DNA of 10,424 nt from Gammaproteobacteria bacterium (GTDB lineage Bacteria > Pseudomonadota > Gammaproteobacteria > GCA-001735895), in the NCBI GenBank assembly GCA_003645435.1, contig QNFD01000063.1, positions 1 through 10,424 of the forward strand, written 5' to 3'. This document shows, piece by piece, positions 1 to 6,302 of this stretch. Below the pieces are notes generated by a model, which did not search any database, was not told the origin of the DNA, and saw nothing but the letters and a program-made list of their open reading frames with translations. The translations under genes were made by a program, and so were the position numbers. The first letter of the stretch is position 1. Each line of letters starts with the position of its first letter.

Positions 1-122
1 CCACCGGCAGCGTTGGCTGAGGGTATTAATATGTCTGCAACACGATCACCAGCAAGATAACCTGAGCCCACTATCACCGTGATGACCGCGATAGCACCTA
101 AAAATTTGCCAAATGATTTCAT
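1..122 (-). CDS. N-terminus of an exported or membrane-anchored protein (partial)
   Basis: The complement of 1-122 opens with ATG (122-120) and stays open to the window edge, giving 40 codons that begin MKSFGKFLGAIAVITV. Lys residues at 2 and 6 are followed by a hydrophobic stretch (about residues 8-25) and then by DRVADILIPSANAAGG. This fits either an N-terminal membrane anchor or a Sec signal peptide with possible cleavage near ANA-A. A purine-rich AAGGGGGG lies about 7 nt upstream of the ATG and could act as the ribosome binding site. The gene is divergent from a TetR-family regulator, an arrangement common for efflux or export genes such as RND periplasmic adaptors. That link is inference only, because too little of the protein is present to name a family. 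Confidence 0.6.
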   Translation of the reverse strand, partial: MKSFGKFLGAIAVITVIVGSGYLAGDRVADILIPSANAAG

Positions 123-227
123 CTTTTTCCCCCCTTGCGAATACTATAACTAGACGGTGCTGTACAGATTTGAGTGTATTATTTATGTACGGTGGAGTCT
201 AGACAGCAAATCTGGCATATTGCCTGT
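123..227. promoter_or_regulatory. Divergent intergenic region with candidate TetR operator
   Basis: This region separates the minus-strand partial gene from the TetR-type gene. It contains an imperfect inverted repeat: TAGACGGTGCTGTAC at 151-165 against GTACGGTGGAGTCTA at 187-201 (10 of 15 positions pair). Each half overlaps a perfect 8-bp palindrome, CTGTACAG (160-167) and GTCTAGAC (197-204). TetR-family regulators often bind such palindromes in divergent promoters and repress both genes. A -10-like TATAGT for the minus-strand gene lies at 148-143 and a -10-like TATTAT for the plus-strand gene at 177-182, but neither has a convincing -35 box. Assignment as the operator is inference. Confidence 0.3.
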
Positions 228-785
228 ATGGTGAACACTACCCGTAAACGTATCAGTAAAGACGAATGGCTTGCACGAGCGCTCGAGGTACTCGCGGCCG
301 AAGGCGAGGGGGGTATCCGTATCGAACGGCTTGCACGCGACCTTAATATCGCGAAAAGCGGGTTTTACTGGCATTTCAAGGATCGCAGGGACCTGTTGAG
401 CAAGGTGCTCGACTACTGGGCATACGAATACACTGGCGTCGTCGCGCAAAACCAGCAGTTAGCGCGGGCCAGCCCGGAGTCACGCCTTAACCAGGCAGCA
501 CGTATGATTCGGGTGCATAAGCTAACCAAGTATGATGTCAGCATGCGCGCCTGGGCCGAACACGATGAAATGGCTGCCGAAGCAGTAGCGCAGGTCTATA
601 AAATGCGCCTGGGTTACATTAGCGAAGCTTTCAGAGAACTTGGCTTTAAAGGAGATGAGCTTGAGATGCGGACCCGGTTATATGTCTGTTACCATAGCTG
701 GGAGGCGGCAATGTTCGGCAATGACTCTGAGCGTAAACTTAGCCGATTGCAAAAACTACGGATTAAATTGCTTACCAGAAAATGA
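228..785 (+). CDS. TetR/AcrR-family transcriptional regulator
   Basis: This is a 185-residue one-component regulator, within the usual TetR size range of about 180-220. Residues 5-55 form the DNA-binding domain: an opening helix (SKDEWLARALEVLAAEG), then RIERLARDLNIAKSGFYWHF, which is the classic TetR helix-turn-helix ending in the Y-W-H-F recognition-helix signature, followed by KDRRDLL. The C-terminal helical part (about 60-185) is the ligand-binding and dimerisation region and gives no clue to the ligand. The frame is open upstream to a GTG at 174, but I chose ATG 228 because the TetR homology starts just after it and the upstream residues look like non-coding translation. No strong Shine-Dalgarno is visible before 228. 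It probably represses itself and the divergent gene at 1-122. Confidence 0.88.
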   Translation: MVNTTRKRISKDEWLARALEVLAAEGEGGIRIERLARDLNIAKSGFYWHFKDRRDLLSKVLDYWAYEYTGVVAQNQQLARASPESRLNQAARMIRVHKLTKYDVSMRAWAEHDEMAAEAVAQVYKMRLGYISEAFRELGFKGDELEMRTRLYVCYHSWEAAMFGNDSERKLSRLQKLRIKLLTRK

Positions 786-989
786 TCGTTTGCTGGAATC
801 TATAGAGTCAGATTAAATTTTAGTGGAGGGTATTATCGTCTGCCAGGACGGAGAAGCGGAATAGCCATTATTGAGTAATACGAACCCGTTAGTACAGCCG
901 AGTTGGCCGTATTGTCGATTATCGATGTGGGCATCGGTAGTAACTGGGGCGAAACGCATTGAATAGCAAATATTGTTAGGAGAAGAAGC
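786..989 (+). other. Intergenic region upstream of the beta-barrel gene
   Basis: About 200 bp without a convincing gene. A weak inverted repeat, AATCT with AGATT (797-814), follows the regulator, but its T-rich tail is poor, so I do not call a terminator. The promoter of the downstream gene should lie here; TTGTCG (915-920) is a possible -35, but no good -10 sits at the right distance. The Shine-Dalgarno AGGAGAAGA (979-987) just before the ATG at 990 is the only firm signal. Confidence 0.5.
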
Positions 990-1820
990 ATGGACAAAAA
1001 TATAAAGCGTGTGTTGTTTGCAGTGATCTCTCTTTTTGCAACGGTTAACCTGGCCCAGGCAGAAGAGGTCGAACCTGATAAATTCAGATTCGCAATCGGT
1101 GGCTACGCTATCGCCAGGTACGATTCAACTATTTCCGTGACGGATCCTGGTCTGGGTGCCGGCATTTCCATCGACCCGCAGAATACCTTTGGCCTGGACT
1201 TCGAGGGTACCGTGTTGCGTATCGAGGGTTATTATCGTTTTCGTCCCAAGCATGCTCTCACCTACTCCTGGTACAGCATTAACTCTACGGGTTCGAAAAT
1301 TATTGATGAGGAAATCGGTTGGGATGGTCCGGACGGCGAGATCATTATTCCGATCGGGGCGCAGGTCATCAGTAACTTCGATTACGATATATTCAAGGTC
1401 GGGTATCTCTGGTCGTTTTATCATACCGACAAGGTGGAACTGGGCGTGGGCGCCGGGCTGCATATCACGCGTTTGAGATTGGGCCTGGATGCCAGCGTTA
1501 CAAATCCGCCCAACCAGTCTCTCCAAAACGTGAACACCACCGTTCCCTTACCGGTTGTTTCACTGGTGCTCAACTACAGTGTGACACCAAAGTTTCACTG
1601 GTATCTGAAAACCGAGGCATTTGTGGTGAAGTTCGACAATTGGACCGGCAGCTACCGCGACGCTACCCTGGGCATGGAGTACCGGGCCTGGAGGCATGTG
1701 GCGCTGGGGGCGGGCCTGAGCAGCAATTCACTTGAAATTGAAGAAGATGATCCGAATTATCAACTCAGGTTCGACAACACTATCAGCGGTGCATTGCTAT
1801 ACGTGGCAACCTACTTCTAG
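990..1820 (+). CDS. Exported outer-membrane beta-barrel protein of unknown function
   Basis: A 276-residue protein with a clear Sec signal peptide: MDKNIKRVLF, a hydrophobic core to about residue 20, and a likely cut after NLAQA (residue 24). The mature part alternates polar and hydrophobic residues in strands rich in Tyr, Trp and Gly (for example FAIGGYAIARYD, RIEGYYRFRPKHALTYSWYS, FKVGYLWSFYHTDKVELGVGAGLHI, LGMEYRAWRHVALGAGLSSNS). It ends in a strand closing with Phe (LLYVATYF), the usual signal for the BAM assembly machinery. I predict an outer-membrane barrel of roughly 8-12 strands, similar in style to OmpW- or OmpA-like barrels, but I recognise no specific family and no OmpA peptidoglycan-binding domain. 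The start is well supported by AGGAGAAGAAGC directly upstream. It follows the TetR gene on the same strand after a 204-bp gap and is probably transcribed separately. Confidence 0.8.
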   Translation: MDKNIKRVLFAVISLFATVNLAQAEEVEPDKFRFAIGGYAIARYDSTISVTDPGLGAGISIDPQNTFGLDFEGTVLRIEGYYRFRPKHALTYSWYSINSTGSKIIDEEIGWDGPDGEIIIPIGAQVISNFDYDIFKVGYLWSFYHTDKVELGVGAGLHITRLRLGLDASVTNPPNQSLQNVNTTVPLPVVSLVLNYSVTPKFHWYLKTEAFVVKFDNWTGSYRDATLGMEYRAWRHVALGAGLSSNSLEIEEDDPNYQLRFDNTISGALLYVATYF

Positions 1821-1936
1821 GATAGTGCTTAGGCTTAGCTCGTACTGAGTAACTACCGACAACTAATTGATATCACAAATGCCGCTAACCGAATTTAACA
1901 TTACTCTGGCCCTAATTTAGTTTATAGTTATGCTCA

Positions 1937-2200
1937 TTAGTCGTTTTTATAAACGACACTCCTGTGTGCTACTTTTACAACCATGATAATAAGTTCCGTT
2001 TCCTGGATTTCATAAATTATCCGATAAATTCCCTGCCTTACTCGATAACGTTCTTGCCCCGAAAGCTTGATACAGCCCACAGCCCTTGGGTCTGTACAAA
2101 GAAGCTCCACGCATTTCAATATGCGCTTAATGTCTTTCTTCGGAATGTTTCTGAGGTCTTTTGTTACTGATTTTTTAAACCTGAGGCTATATTTTGCCAT
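1937..2200 (-). CDS. RelE/ParE-family toxin of a type II toxin-antitoxin system
   Basis: An 87-residue basic protein with the RelE/ParE fold signature. It has an opening beta strand and basic helix (YSLRFKKSVTKDLRNIPKKDIKRIL), the central LSGQERYRVRQGIYRIIYEI, and the terminal strand MVVKVAHRSVVYKND, matching the family's usual [R/K]-H-R-x-x-VY ending. RelE-like members cleave ribosome-bound mRNA and ParE-like members poison gyrase. The pattern leans to RelE, but the target cannot be fixed by reading. Its ATG (2200) lies inside the last codons of the antitoxin gene (14-bp overlap), so the two are translationally coupled. The last codons contain a perfect 7-bp inverted repeat (1940-1957). The module looks more AT-rich than its neighbours, consistent with horizontal acquisition. 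Confidence 0.88.
   Translation of the reverse strand: MAKYSLRFKKSVTKDLRNIPKKDIKRILKCVELLCTDPRAVGCIKLSGQERYRVRQGIYRIIYEIQETELIIMVVKVAHRSVVYKND
1940..1957 (-). other. Inverted repeat in the toxin 3' end
   Basis: GTCGTTT (1940-1946) and AAACGAC (1951-1957) form perfect 7-bp arms with a 4-nt loop. The hairpin overlaps the last toxin codons and stop. No U-tract follows on the minus strand, so it is a weak candidate for a terminator or an mRNA 3'-end stabiliser. Confidence 0.4.
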
Positions 2201-2420
2201 GTGATTTTAAATCCTGGAGCAATTCCTCATAGCTTAATGTTGGTTCATCGGCTCTTTGTGAAAAGGCATGTAAGTCTTCCTGATCTTCACGTAAGGCAAC
2301 ACGAACTGCTTCGTTGACCACTTCTGATACTGATTGGTGGGTTGTTGCGGCTTTAATTCTTAATGCCTGGTGAATTTTTTTCTCAAAGTAAACAGTAGAT
2401 CTTTTAGATAATTCGCTCAT
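2187..2420 (-). CDS. Ribbon-helix-helix (CopG/RelB-like) antitoxin
   Basis: A 77-residue protein with an N-terminal ribbon-helix-helix DNA-binding domain (about residues 6-46): a short beta strand (RSTVYFEK), helix 1 (KIHQALRIKAATT), a turn, then helix 2 (SVSEVVNEAVRVAL). The acidic C-terminal tail (REDQEDLHAFSQ, then EPTLSYEELLQDL) is the usual flexible region that wraps and neutralises the toxin. Antitoxin first, toxin second, with overlapping reading frames is the standard layout. The ATG at 2420 is preceded by GAGGTG (2433-2428) at normal spacing. Such antitoxins, alone and with toxin, autorepress the operon, which fits the tandem repeats in the promoter spacer just upstream. Confidence 0.87.
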   Translation of the reverse strand: MSELSKRSTVYFEKKIHQALRIKAATTHQSVSEVVNEAVRVALREDQEDLHAFSQRADEPTLSYEELLQDLKSHGKI

Positions 2421-2443
2421 ATCACTACACCTCGTTTATTTGA

Positions 2444-2480
2444 ATATTAACGCTATAACGCTATAACGTCAAGACGTTTA
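2444..2480 (-). promoter_or_regulatory. Toxin-antitoxin promoter with tandem repeat operator
   Basis: On the minus strand TTGACG (2472-2467) and TAATAT (2449-2444) are separated by exactly 17 bp, a near-consensus sigma-70 promoter. The spacer contains the 8-mer GTTATAGC twice in tandem, followed by a third partial copy, and the -35 box overlaps a palindrome (AACGTC-TT-GACGTT, 2465-2478). These repeats are good candidates for binding by the ribbon-helix-helix antitoxin, occluding RNA polymerase. The predicted start of transcription falls about 15-20 nt before the antitoxin ATG, leaving a short leader that contains the ribosome binding site. Confidence 0.7.
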
Positions 2481-2603
2481 TCGAGGAATGAGTATTTATA
2501 CTCTGATAACCGGCTTTCGCTAAGGTCGTAGGTCGTAATAACCGGAGGGTTTTACACTAAAAAAAATACACCTGCTACATTGGGTAAGTGAATACCATTC
2601 GGT

Positions 2604-2700
2604 GCAAAGGCCGCTCTCCGGTGCGCCGGACCGGCGCATCCCTGTGCTACGCGGCACCGGCACTTCCGTGTGCAATGCCCTTTGATTATTGCACCCTACA
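2604..2700. repeat. Cluster of GC-rich palindromes (REP-like)
   Basis: The gap between the toxin-antitoxin promoter and the HupE-like gene contains several hairpins: TGCGCCGG-A-CCGGCGCA (2622-2638, perfect 8-bp arms); GTGC and GCAC around an ACGC core (2644-2657); and GTGCAAT (2670-2676) with ATTGCAC (2688-2694). The last is followed by CCTAC, so on the minus strand the block starts GTAGGGTGCAAT. That wording resembles the short palindromic repeats scattered between genes in many proteobacteria, but copy number cannot be judged from one window. The block lies just downstream of the HupE-like stop codon and could end or stabilise its transcript. It is distinct in composition from the AT-rich DNA to its left. 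Confidence 0.5.
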
Positions 2701-2715
2701 GGACGGCTTTGATCG

Positions 2716-3738
2716 CTACAACGGCAGGAAAAGTCCAATCCGCTGAATCGTCCAGAACATGGCCACACCACCGATAGCGTAGGGGGTGGCGCGCGCCAGC
2801 ACGAAAGCGGAATGACCGTGTAGCCGATGCAGGCCTGCGAGTAGCATCGAAACCACGACCACGAACATCACCTGCCCTGTTTCGACACCGACGTTAAACA
2901 TCAGCAGCGCCAGCGGTACCTCGTTCGGGGGTACGCCAATCTCGGATAACGCCCCCGCAAAGCCAAGTCCGTGTACCAGGCCGAAGGTAAATGCGACAAA
3001 CCAGGGGTAGCGTTCCGACAGGGTCAACTGGCCCTGGTTTTTGCGCACCACTTCCACTGCCAGCAAGACGATGCTGAGTGAAATCACCGCCTCGGTGGGC
3101 ACCGGCGGTATATAAAGCAGGCCAAGCGTTGCCAGCGCCAGGGTGAGACTGTGCGCCAGGGTAAATGCGGTGACCGTCTTCAACAATGGCCAGATGCCGC
3201 TGACGATTAGCAGCAGGGTCAGTAAAAACAGCAAATGATCGTAGCCTTCGAGAATATGGATTGTGCCCATGCGCCAGTATGAAATGGCCAGGTTCATCCG
3301 GGTGGCCTGTTCGGGTATGGTAAAACTGCTGGAGCCGGAGCGCAGAATGGCCGAATGCTCCGTGTCGTCGCGCAGCCTGACGCGCACCAGCACGTCGGCG
3401 GGTACCGCGTCCAGGCCCTCGATGCTCAGGGTCACACCGTTCAGAGTTTGCTGACCGGCGCGGTAAGACCTGGTTTCGAGCCATGCCCCAGGCACCCGGC
3501 GCGCCGACCCTGGCCCCATTTGTTCAAGAAACTCCGGCAGCACAGGCGTCAGCGCCAGCACCTTATCGCCCCGCATTGGCACCTTCCAGGTGAAGTCAAC
3601 CCAGCCGCCGTCACGTTCGTTGATCTCCAGCAACGCCGGGCGGAATTCATCGGCCTGCACCGCGTTTGGGACTACGAGCAGCAGTAGTAAAATGCCAGCG
3701 ACAAAGCCCTGCCGCAGGCATTCAAAACGGTCGATCAT
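2716..3738 (-). CDS. HupE/UreJ-family membrane protein (possible metal permease)
   Basis: A 340-residue protein with three parts. Residues 1-29 are a signal peptide (cut near AVQA-DE). Residues 30-145 form an extracytoplasmic beta-rich domain. Residues 155-338 form a membrane domain with about six hydrophobic segments (near 166-186, 190-210, 215-231, 247-265, 276-300, 316-336). The membrane part carries the family motif HILEGYDHLLFLL (H161, E164, D167, H168), then AHSLTL (H196) and HGLGFA (H256). These His/Asp residues sit in or near the membrane as in the HupE/UreJ metal permeases, which supply nickel or cobalt. Transport and the metal are inferred from family membership. The gene overlaps the upstream parvulin-like gene by ATGA (4 bp), implying coupled translation. 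No hydrogenase or urease gene is in view, so the metal user is unknown. Confidence 0.82.
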   Translation of the reverse strand: MIDRFECLRQGFVAGILLLLLVVPNAVQADEFRPALLEINERDGGWVDFTWKVPMRGDKVLALTPVLPEFLEQMGPGSARRVPGAWLETRSYRAGQQTLNGVTLSIEGLDAVPADVLVRVRLRDDTEHSAILRSGSSSFTIPEQATRMNLAISYWRMGTIHILEGYDHLLFLLTLLLIVSGIWPLLKTVTAFTLAHSLTLALATLGLLYIPPVPTEAVISLSIVLLAVEVVRKNQGQLTLSERYPWFVAFTFGLVHGLGFAGALSEIGVPPNEVPLALLMFNVGVETGQVMFVVVVSMLLAGLHRLHGHSAFVLARATPYAIGGVAMFWTIQRIGLFLPL

Positions 3739-4673
3739 GATGCGGTATCCGCCTTCACGGGTTCGACTTCTTTTGCATCTTCCCCGCTAGCTTTCATCTG
3801 CCCATCCAGCAGACGGTCAGCAGGCAGTTCGTCGATCACTATTTGGTAACGGCTTTTCAAACTTTCAAGAAAATCGGCGTTGAATTGTTCCCGCTTTTCA
3901 TCGTGCCAGTCTTCCAGCACTCGCGCCTGCACATTTTCAAATACTGCCGGCGGCGCCTTCACGAATTCGTAGACGTATACCAGGTGCACGCCGTAGCCGG
4001 ACAGTACGGGACCGTGCCATTGACCCGGTTCGAGTGTCATCACGACGTCGGCGAACCCGGAACCCAACTGCCGCCTGATTTCCAGTTCGGTGGCCGAGCT
4101 AAAGTTGTTTTGCAGGATAAGCCTGTCGCCCGCCTGAATAGTATCGGCGTCGGGCTCGCCTGCCGCTTTTAGCTGCGCCAGGATCTCGGCGGCATCACTG
4201 AGGGTCGCATCTTCACGCTTATCGGGGTCGATGAATACCTGGGTGAAGCTAATCATATCCTCACCACGGTAGGACACCGCTTTTTCGTTAAAATATTTTT
4301 CAAGCTCACCTTCAAGCGGCTGTTGCATCATCGAAAGATCGCTGGTCAGAAACTGCAGCTTTTGCGCCATGCGGCGCCGTGTTATCGGGTCGTCCTCGTT
4401 CAGGCCCATCGCCACCGCCTGGCGGTAGAGAACATCTTCGCGAATATATGCCTGGATAAGGCCGTCAATTTCGGTGCGCGTGGGCAATCGATTCCAGCGT
4501 TTTTCCCATTGACTGATCATCGCGTTAATACGATTTGAATCAACGCGGATAGTGGTATCGCGAAAATCTTCTTCCGCTACGCCAAACAGTGCATAGGCAC
4601 CGTAAATGCAGGCGCCAATGATTAAAAACTGTAAAAGCGGCTCACTTAAAAGCCGGGTTAATTTGTTACTCAC
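3735..4673 (-). CDS. Membrane-anchored parvulin-like peptidyl-prolyl isomerase
   Basis: A 312-residue protein. A single N-terminal membrane segment (about residues 13-32, LLQFLIIGACIYGAYALF) anchors a periplasmic part. Next comes a helical SurA-N-like region (about 45-120, including IDGLIQAYIREDVLYRQA) and a PpiC/parvulin domain (about 138-240), recognised by FTQVFID at its first strand and GYGVHLVYV at its end, equivalent to the usual GYGWHLIKV. The first strand lacks the His of the common SHILV motif, so isomerase activity is uncertain and a chaperone role is possible. I chose GTG 4673 because GAGGGA lies 8-9 nt upstream. The frame is open to TTG 4736, but that would start inside the upstream terminator. 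The C-terminal tail is acidic and low-complexity. It is coupled to the HupE-like gene and may help fold it. Confidence 0.8.
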   Translation of the reverse strand: MSNKLTRLLSEPLLQFLIIGACIYGAYALFGVAEEDFRDTTIRVDSNRINAMISQWEKRWNRLPTRTEIDGLIQAYIREDVLYRQAVAMGLNEDDPITRRRMAQKLQFLTSDLSMMQQPLEGELEKYFNEKAVSYRGEDMISFTQVFIDPDKREDATLSDAAEILAQLKAAGEPDADTIQAGDRLILQNNFSSATELEIRRQLGSGFADVVMTLEPGQWHGPVLSGYGVHLVYVYEFVKAPPAVFENVQARVLEDWHDEKREQFNADFLESLKSRYQIVIDELPADRLLDGQMKASGEDAKEVEPVKADTAS

Positions 4674-4734
4674 AAGCAATTCCCTCGGTCGATAAGACCT
4701 GATAACTCTATTCACGCAGGGTGCGAATCCTAAC

Positions 4735-4764
4735 AAAAAGAAGGCGCTTGTGCGCCTTCCTTTT
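4735..4764 (-). terminator. Strong rho-independent terminator after the porin gene
   Basis: GAAGGCGC (4740-4747) and GCGCCTTC (4752-4759) pair as an 8-bp GC-rich stem with a TTGT loop. On the minus strand the hairpin is followed at once by TTTTTGTT, so it ends transcripts coming from the aconitase X-porin operon. On the plus strand a shorter CTTTT follows, so weak two-way action is possible. It isolates the operon from the parvulin-HupE pair. Confidence 0.88.
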
Positions 4765-4922
4765 GGTTGCTGTGAAATCCGTAAACCAGTTTACTATATG
4801 AGATTATTCTTGAGGCAACTACTCAGGCAGGTGTGTGAAGACCTGCCTACTGACCCGGGCAAATGGCAAAATTGACTCGGCTTCTCTTCCCCGGTCATCG
4901 CGAGAAGAGTTCGGGTAGCCTG
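4765..4922 (-). other. Gap between terminator and porin stop, with hairpins
   Basis: No gene is seen here. It is the 3' untranslated region of the porin transcript. AGGCAGGT (4825-4832) and ACCTGCCT (4841-4848) form a perfect 8-bp stem with an 8-nt loop, and CTCTTC (4884-4889) can pair with GAAGAG (4904-4909). Neither has a U-tract. They may slow 3'-to-5' decay of the mRNA or assist termination at 4740. Confidence 0.45.
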
Positions 4923-6239
4923 TTAAAAAACCGCCCGAAGCCTGAAGCTGAACACGGAGGCGTGATCAATTTCGCGCGTATTCGCGGGATGCTTCACGTA
5001 CTGGTAGCTAACCGTCGAGTCCAATCCGGTAAAAAAAGGGAATCGGTAAAAGACTTCCGCATTGTATTCATCGCGGGCCCCGGTAGCGCTAGCCTCCGCC
5101 CAGTTTGCGGCGACGCCAATGAGATCATTTTGAAGCCCTTCGAAGCCGTCGGGATCGTAGAATAGAAAGTGCAGTCCGACTTGTTCATTATAGAGCGACG
5201 TACCATCCTCACTCTTTCCCCACCGAAAGATCCCCACTTTATTACCATCATCGCTGAATTCGTGCTCGAGCTTGACCGTCATTCCCCAGCCTTCGAGGCC
5301 GGTACTGGCATTGATGGGCTTGCCGTCCTTGGTGCCGTCGTTGTGCCAGACCGTGAACTTCGAAAAACCAGCTTTTTTCGACTTGGGAGCGAACTTTACA
5401 CCAAGCTCGAAGGCTGTATAGAAATCCCCCGCGCTGATATCACCCAGATCGAAACGATTGGCGTTCGCGTCCGACACCAGCCCCAGGATTCTAAAGCGAT
5501 CGCTGGGATAGCCGACAGCCACCACTCCCAACCCGGAGTCCGGATAACCGCTCGAAAACAAGCCGGTACCGCCGTTCGGAAGAAAGGTCGTGACAGGGCT
5601 GATGTGCCGGGACGTCGCCAGGATCGAATCCGGCGTGATCTTGCCGGTGCGAAATGCCCAACCCGCCTTCTGACTGCCCTGTTCCCAGTAGAAATTTCTC
5701 ATAATGAAGGTCGGGGTATACGCCGAAAAGGCGTTGGCGGTGCCAATCGCGCTAGCCAGGCTAACAAATCCGAGGTTCTGGGGGCCCGTGGTGCCGTAGT
5801 CCCACCTGCCTTCGACGTGGAAATACAGCTTTCCCTGGGTTGGCGTGCCTCTTTTGGCTAGCTTCCATGAGCCAACGAAATCGAGGTCTGTGGTCATACC
5901 GTGTTTGTCGTTGTCGGGAAGCGCTTCGGTGATTCCCTGGAAGAGATGATTGATCATCAATCCCAACTCAATGTGGCTCGCCTCGTCGACCTCTTTCTTC
6001 ATTTCATCGGCCGCATCGTGGGCTGATTTCAGCGGAGAAACGCCAAACAGCGAATCCCGTTGGGTCCTTCGCTCCCGAATGTCGCCCAGGGCGTTGGACG
6101 GGTCCACGGGGTCGTCGCTAATTGCCGAACCAGCCTGACCACCACTTGAGCCCACTCCCTGCTCAGCGGCAGTTGCGTTTGCCATCGTGAAACAGCTCAG
6201 CGAGCTGGCCAAAGCAAGGTGGAGGACAAAACGCCTCAT
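4923..6239 (-). CDS. OprB-like carbohydrate-selective porin
   Basis: A 438-residue outer-membrane porin resembling the OprB family, which lets sugars and similar small solutes diffuse through the outer membrane. Residues 1-24 are a Sec signal peptide (MRRFVLHLAL, cut near ANATA). A Gly/Ser-rich and then charged helical segment (to about residue 80) precedes the barrel. Family-like stretches include YFHVEGRWDYG, IMRNFYWEQG, FRTGKITPDSILATSR, YPDSGLGVVAVGYPSDRF and GLEGWGMTVKLEHEF. The chain ends FSFRLRAVF, a terminal-Phe barrel signal. I chose ATG 6239 because the signal peptide starts there and AAGG lies 8 nt upstream; the frame is open to 6296, but those residues are not signal-like. It follows the aconitase X genes by 63 bp on the same strand and is the last gene before a strong terminator. 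This suggests that it admits the enzyme's substrate or a precursor, which is inference. Confidence 0.85.
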   Translation of the reverse strand: MRRFVLHLALASSLSCFTMANATAAEQGVGSSGGQAGSAISDDPVDPSNALGDIRERRTQRDSLFGVSPLKSAHDAADEMKKEVDEASHIELGLMINHLFQGITEALPDNDKHGMTTDLDFVGSWKLAKRGTPTQGKLYFHVEGRWDYGTTGPQNLGFVSLASAIGTANAFSAYTPTFIMRNFYWEQGSQKAGWAFRTGKITPDSILATSRHISPVTTFLPNGGTGLFSSGYPDSGLGVVAVGYPSDRFRILGLVSDANANRFDLGDISAGDFYTAFELGVKFAPKSKKAGFSKFTVWHNDGTKDGKPINASTGLEGWGMTVKLEHEFSDDGNKVGIFRWGKSEDGTSLYNEQVGLHFLFYDPDGFEGLQNDLIGVAANWAEASATGARDEYNAEVFYRFPFFTGLDSTVSYQYVKHPANTREIDHASVFSFRLRAVF

Positions 6240-6302
6240 TGTGCAGACCTTGATAACGCAAGCAGCCCCGACTCGAACGAAATGCAGCCGGGTCATGCTA
6301 CC

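Noticed and set aside
2447..2478. Short repeats as a CRISPR array
   Set aside because: Only two to three 8-bp copies with no spacers; they lie inside a promoter and are better explained as operator repeats.
2520..2771. Small minus-strand open frame across the palindrome cluster
   Set aside because: It overlaps the end of the HupE-like gene in another frame and consists mostly of translated hairpin DNA; no domain or ribosome site.
4674..4736. N-terminal extension of the parvulin-like protein from TTG 4736
   Set aside because: That start overlaps the strong terminator, lacks a good ribosome site, and would add residues ahead of the membrane anchor without family support. GTG 4673 with GAGGGA fits better.
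5169..5861. Plus-strand open frame of 230 codons opposite the porin gene
   Set aside because: It is antisense to a well-supported porin; the translation is rich in Arg and Gly without pattern and lacks a start signal.
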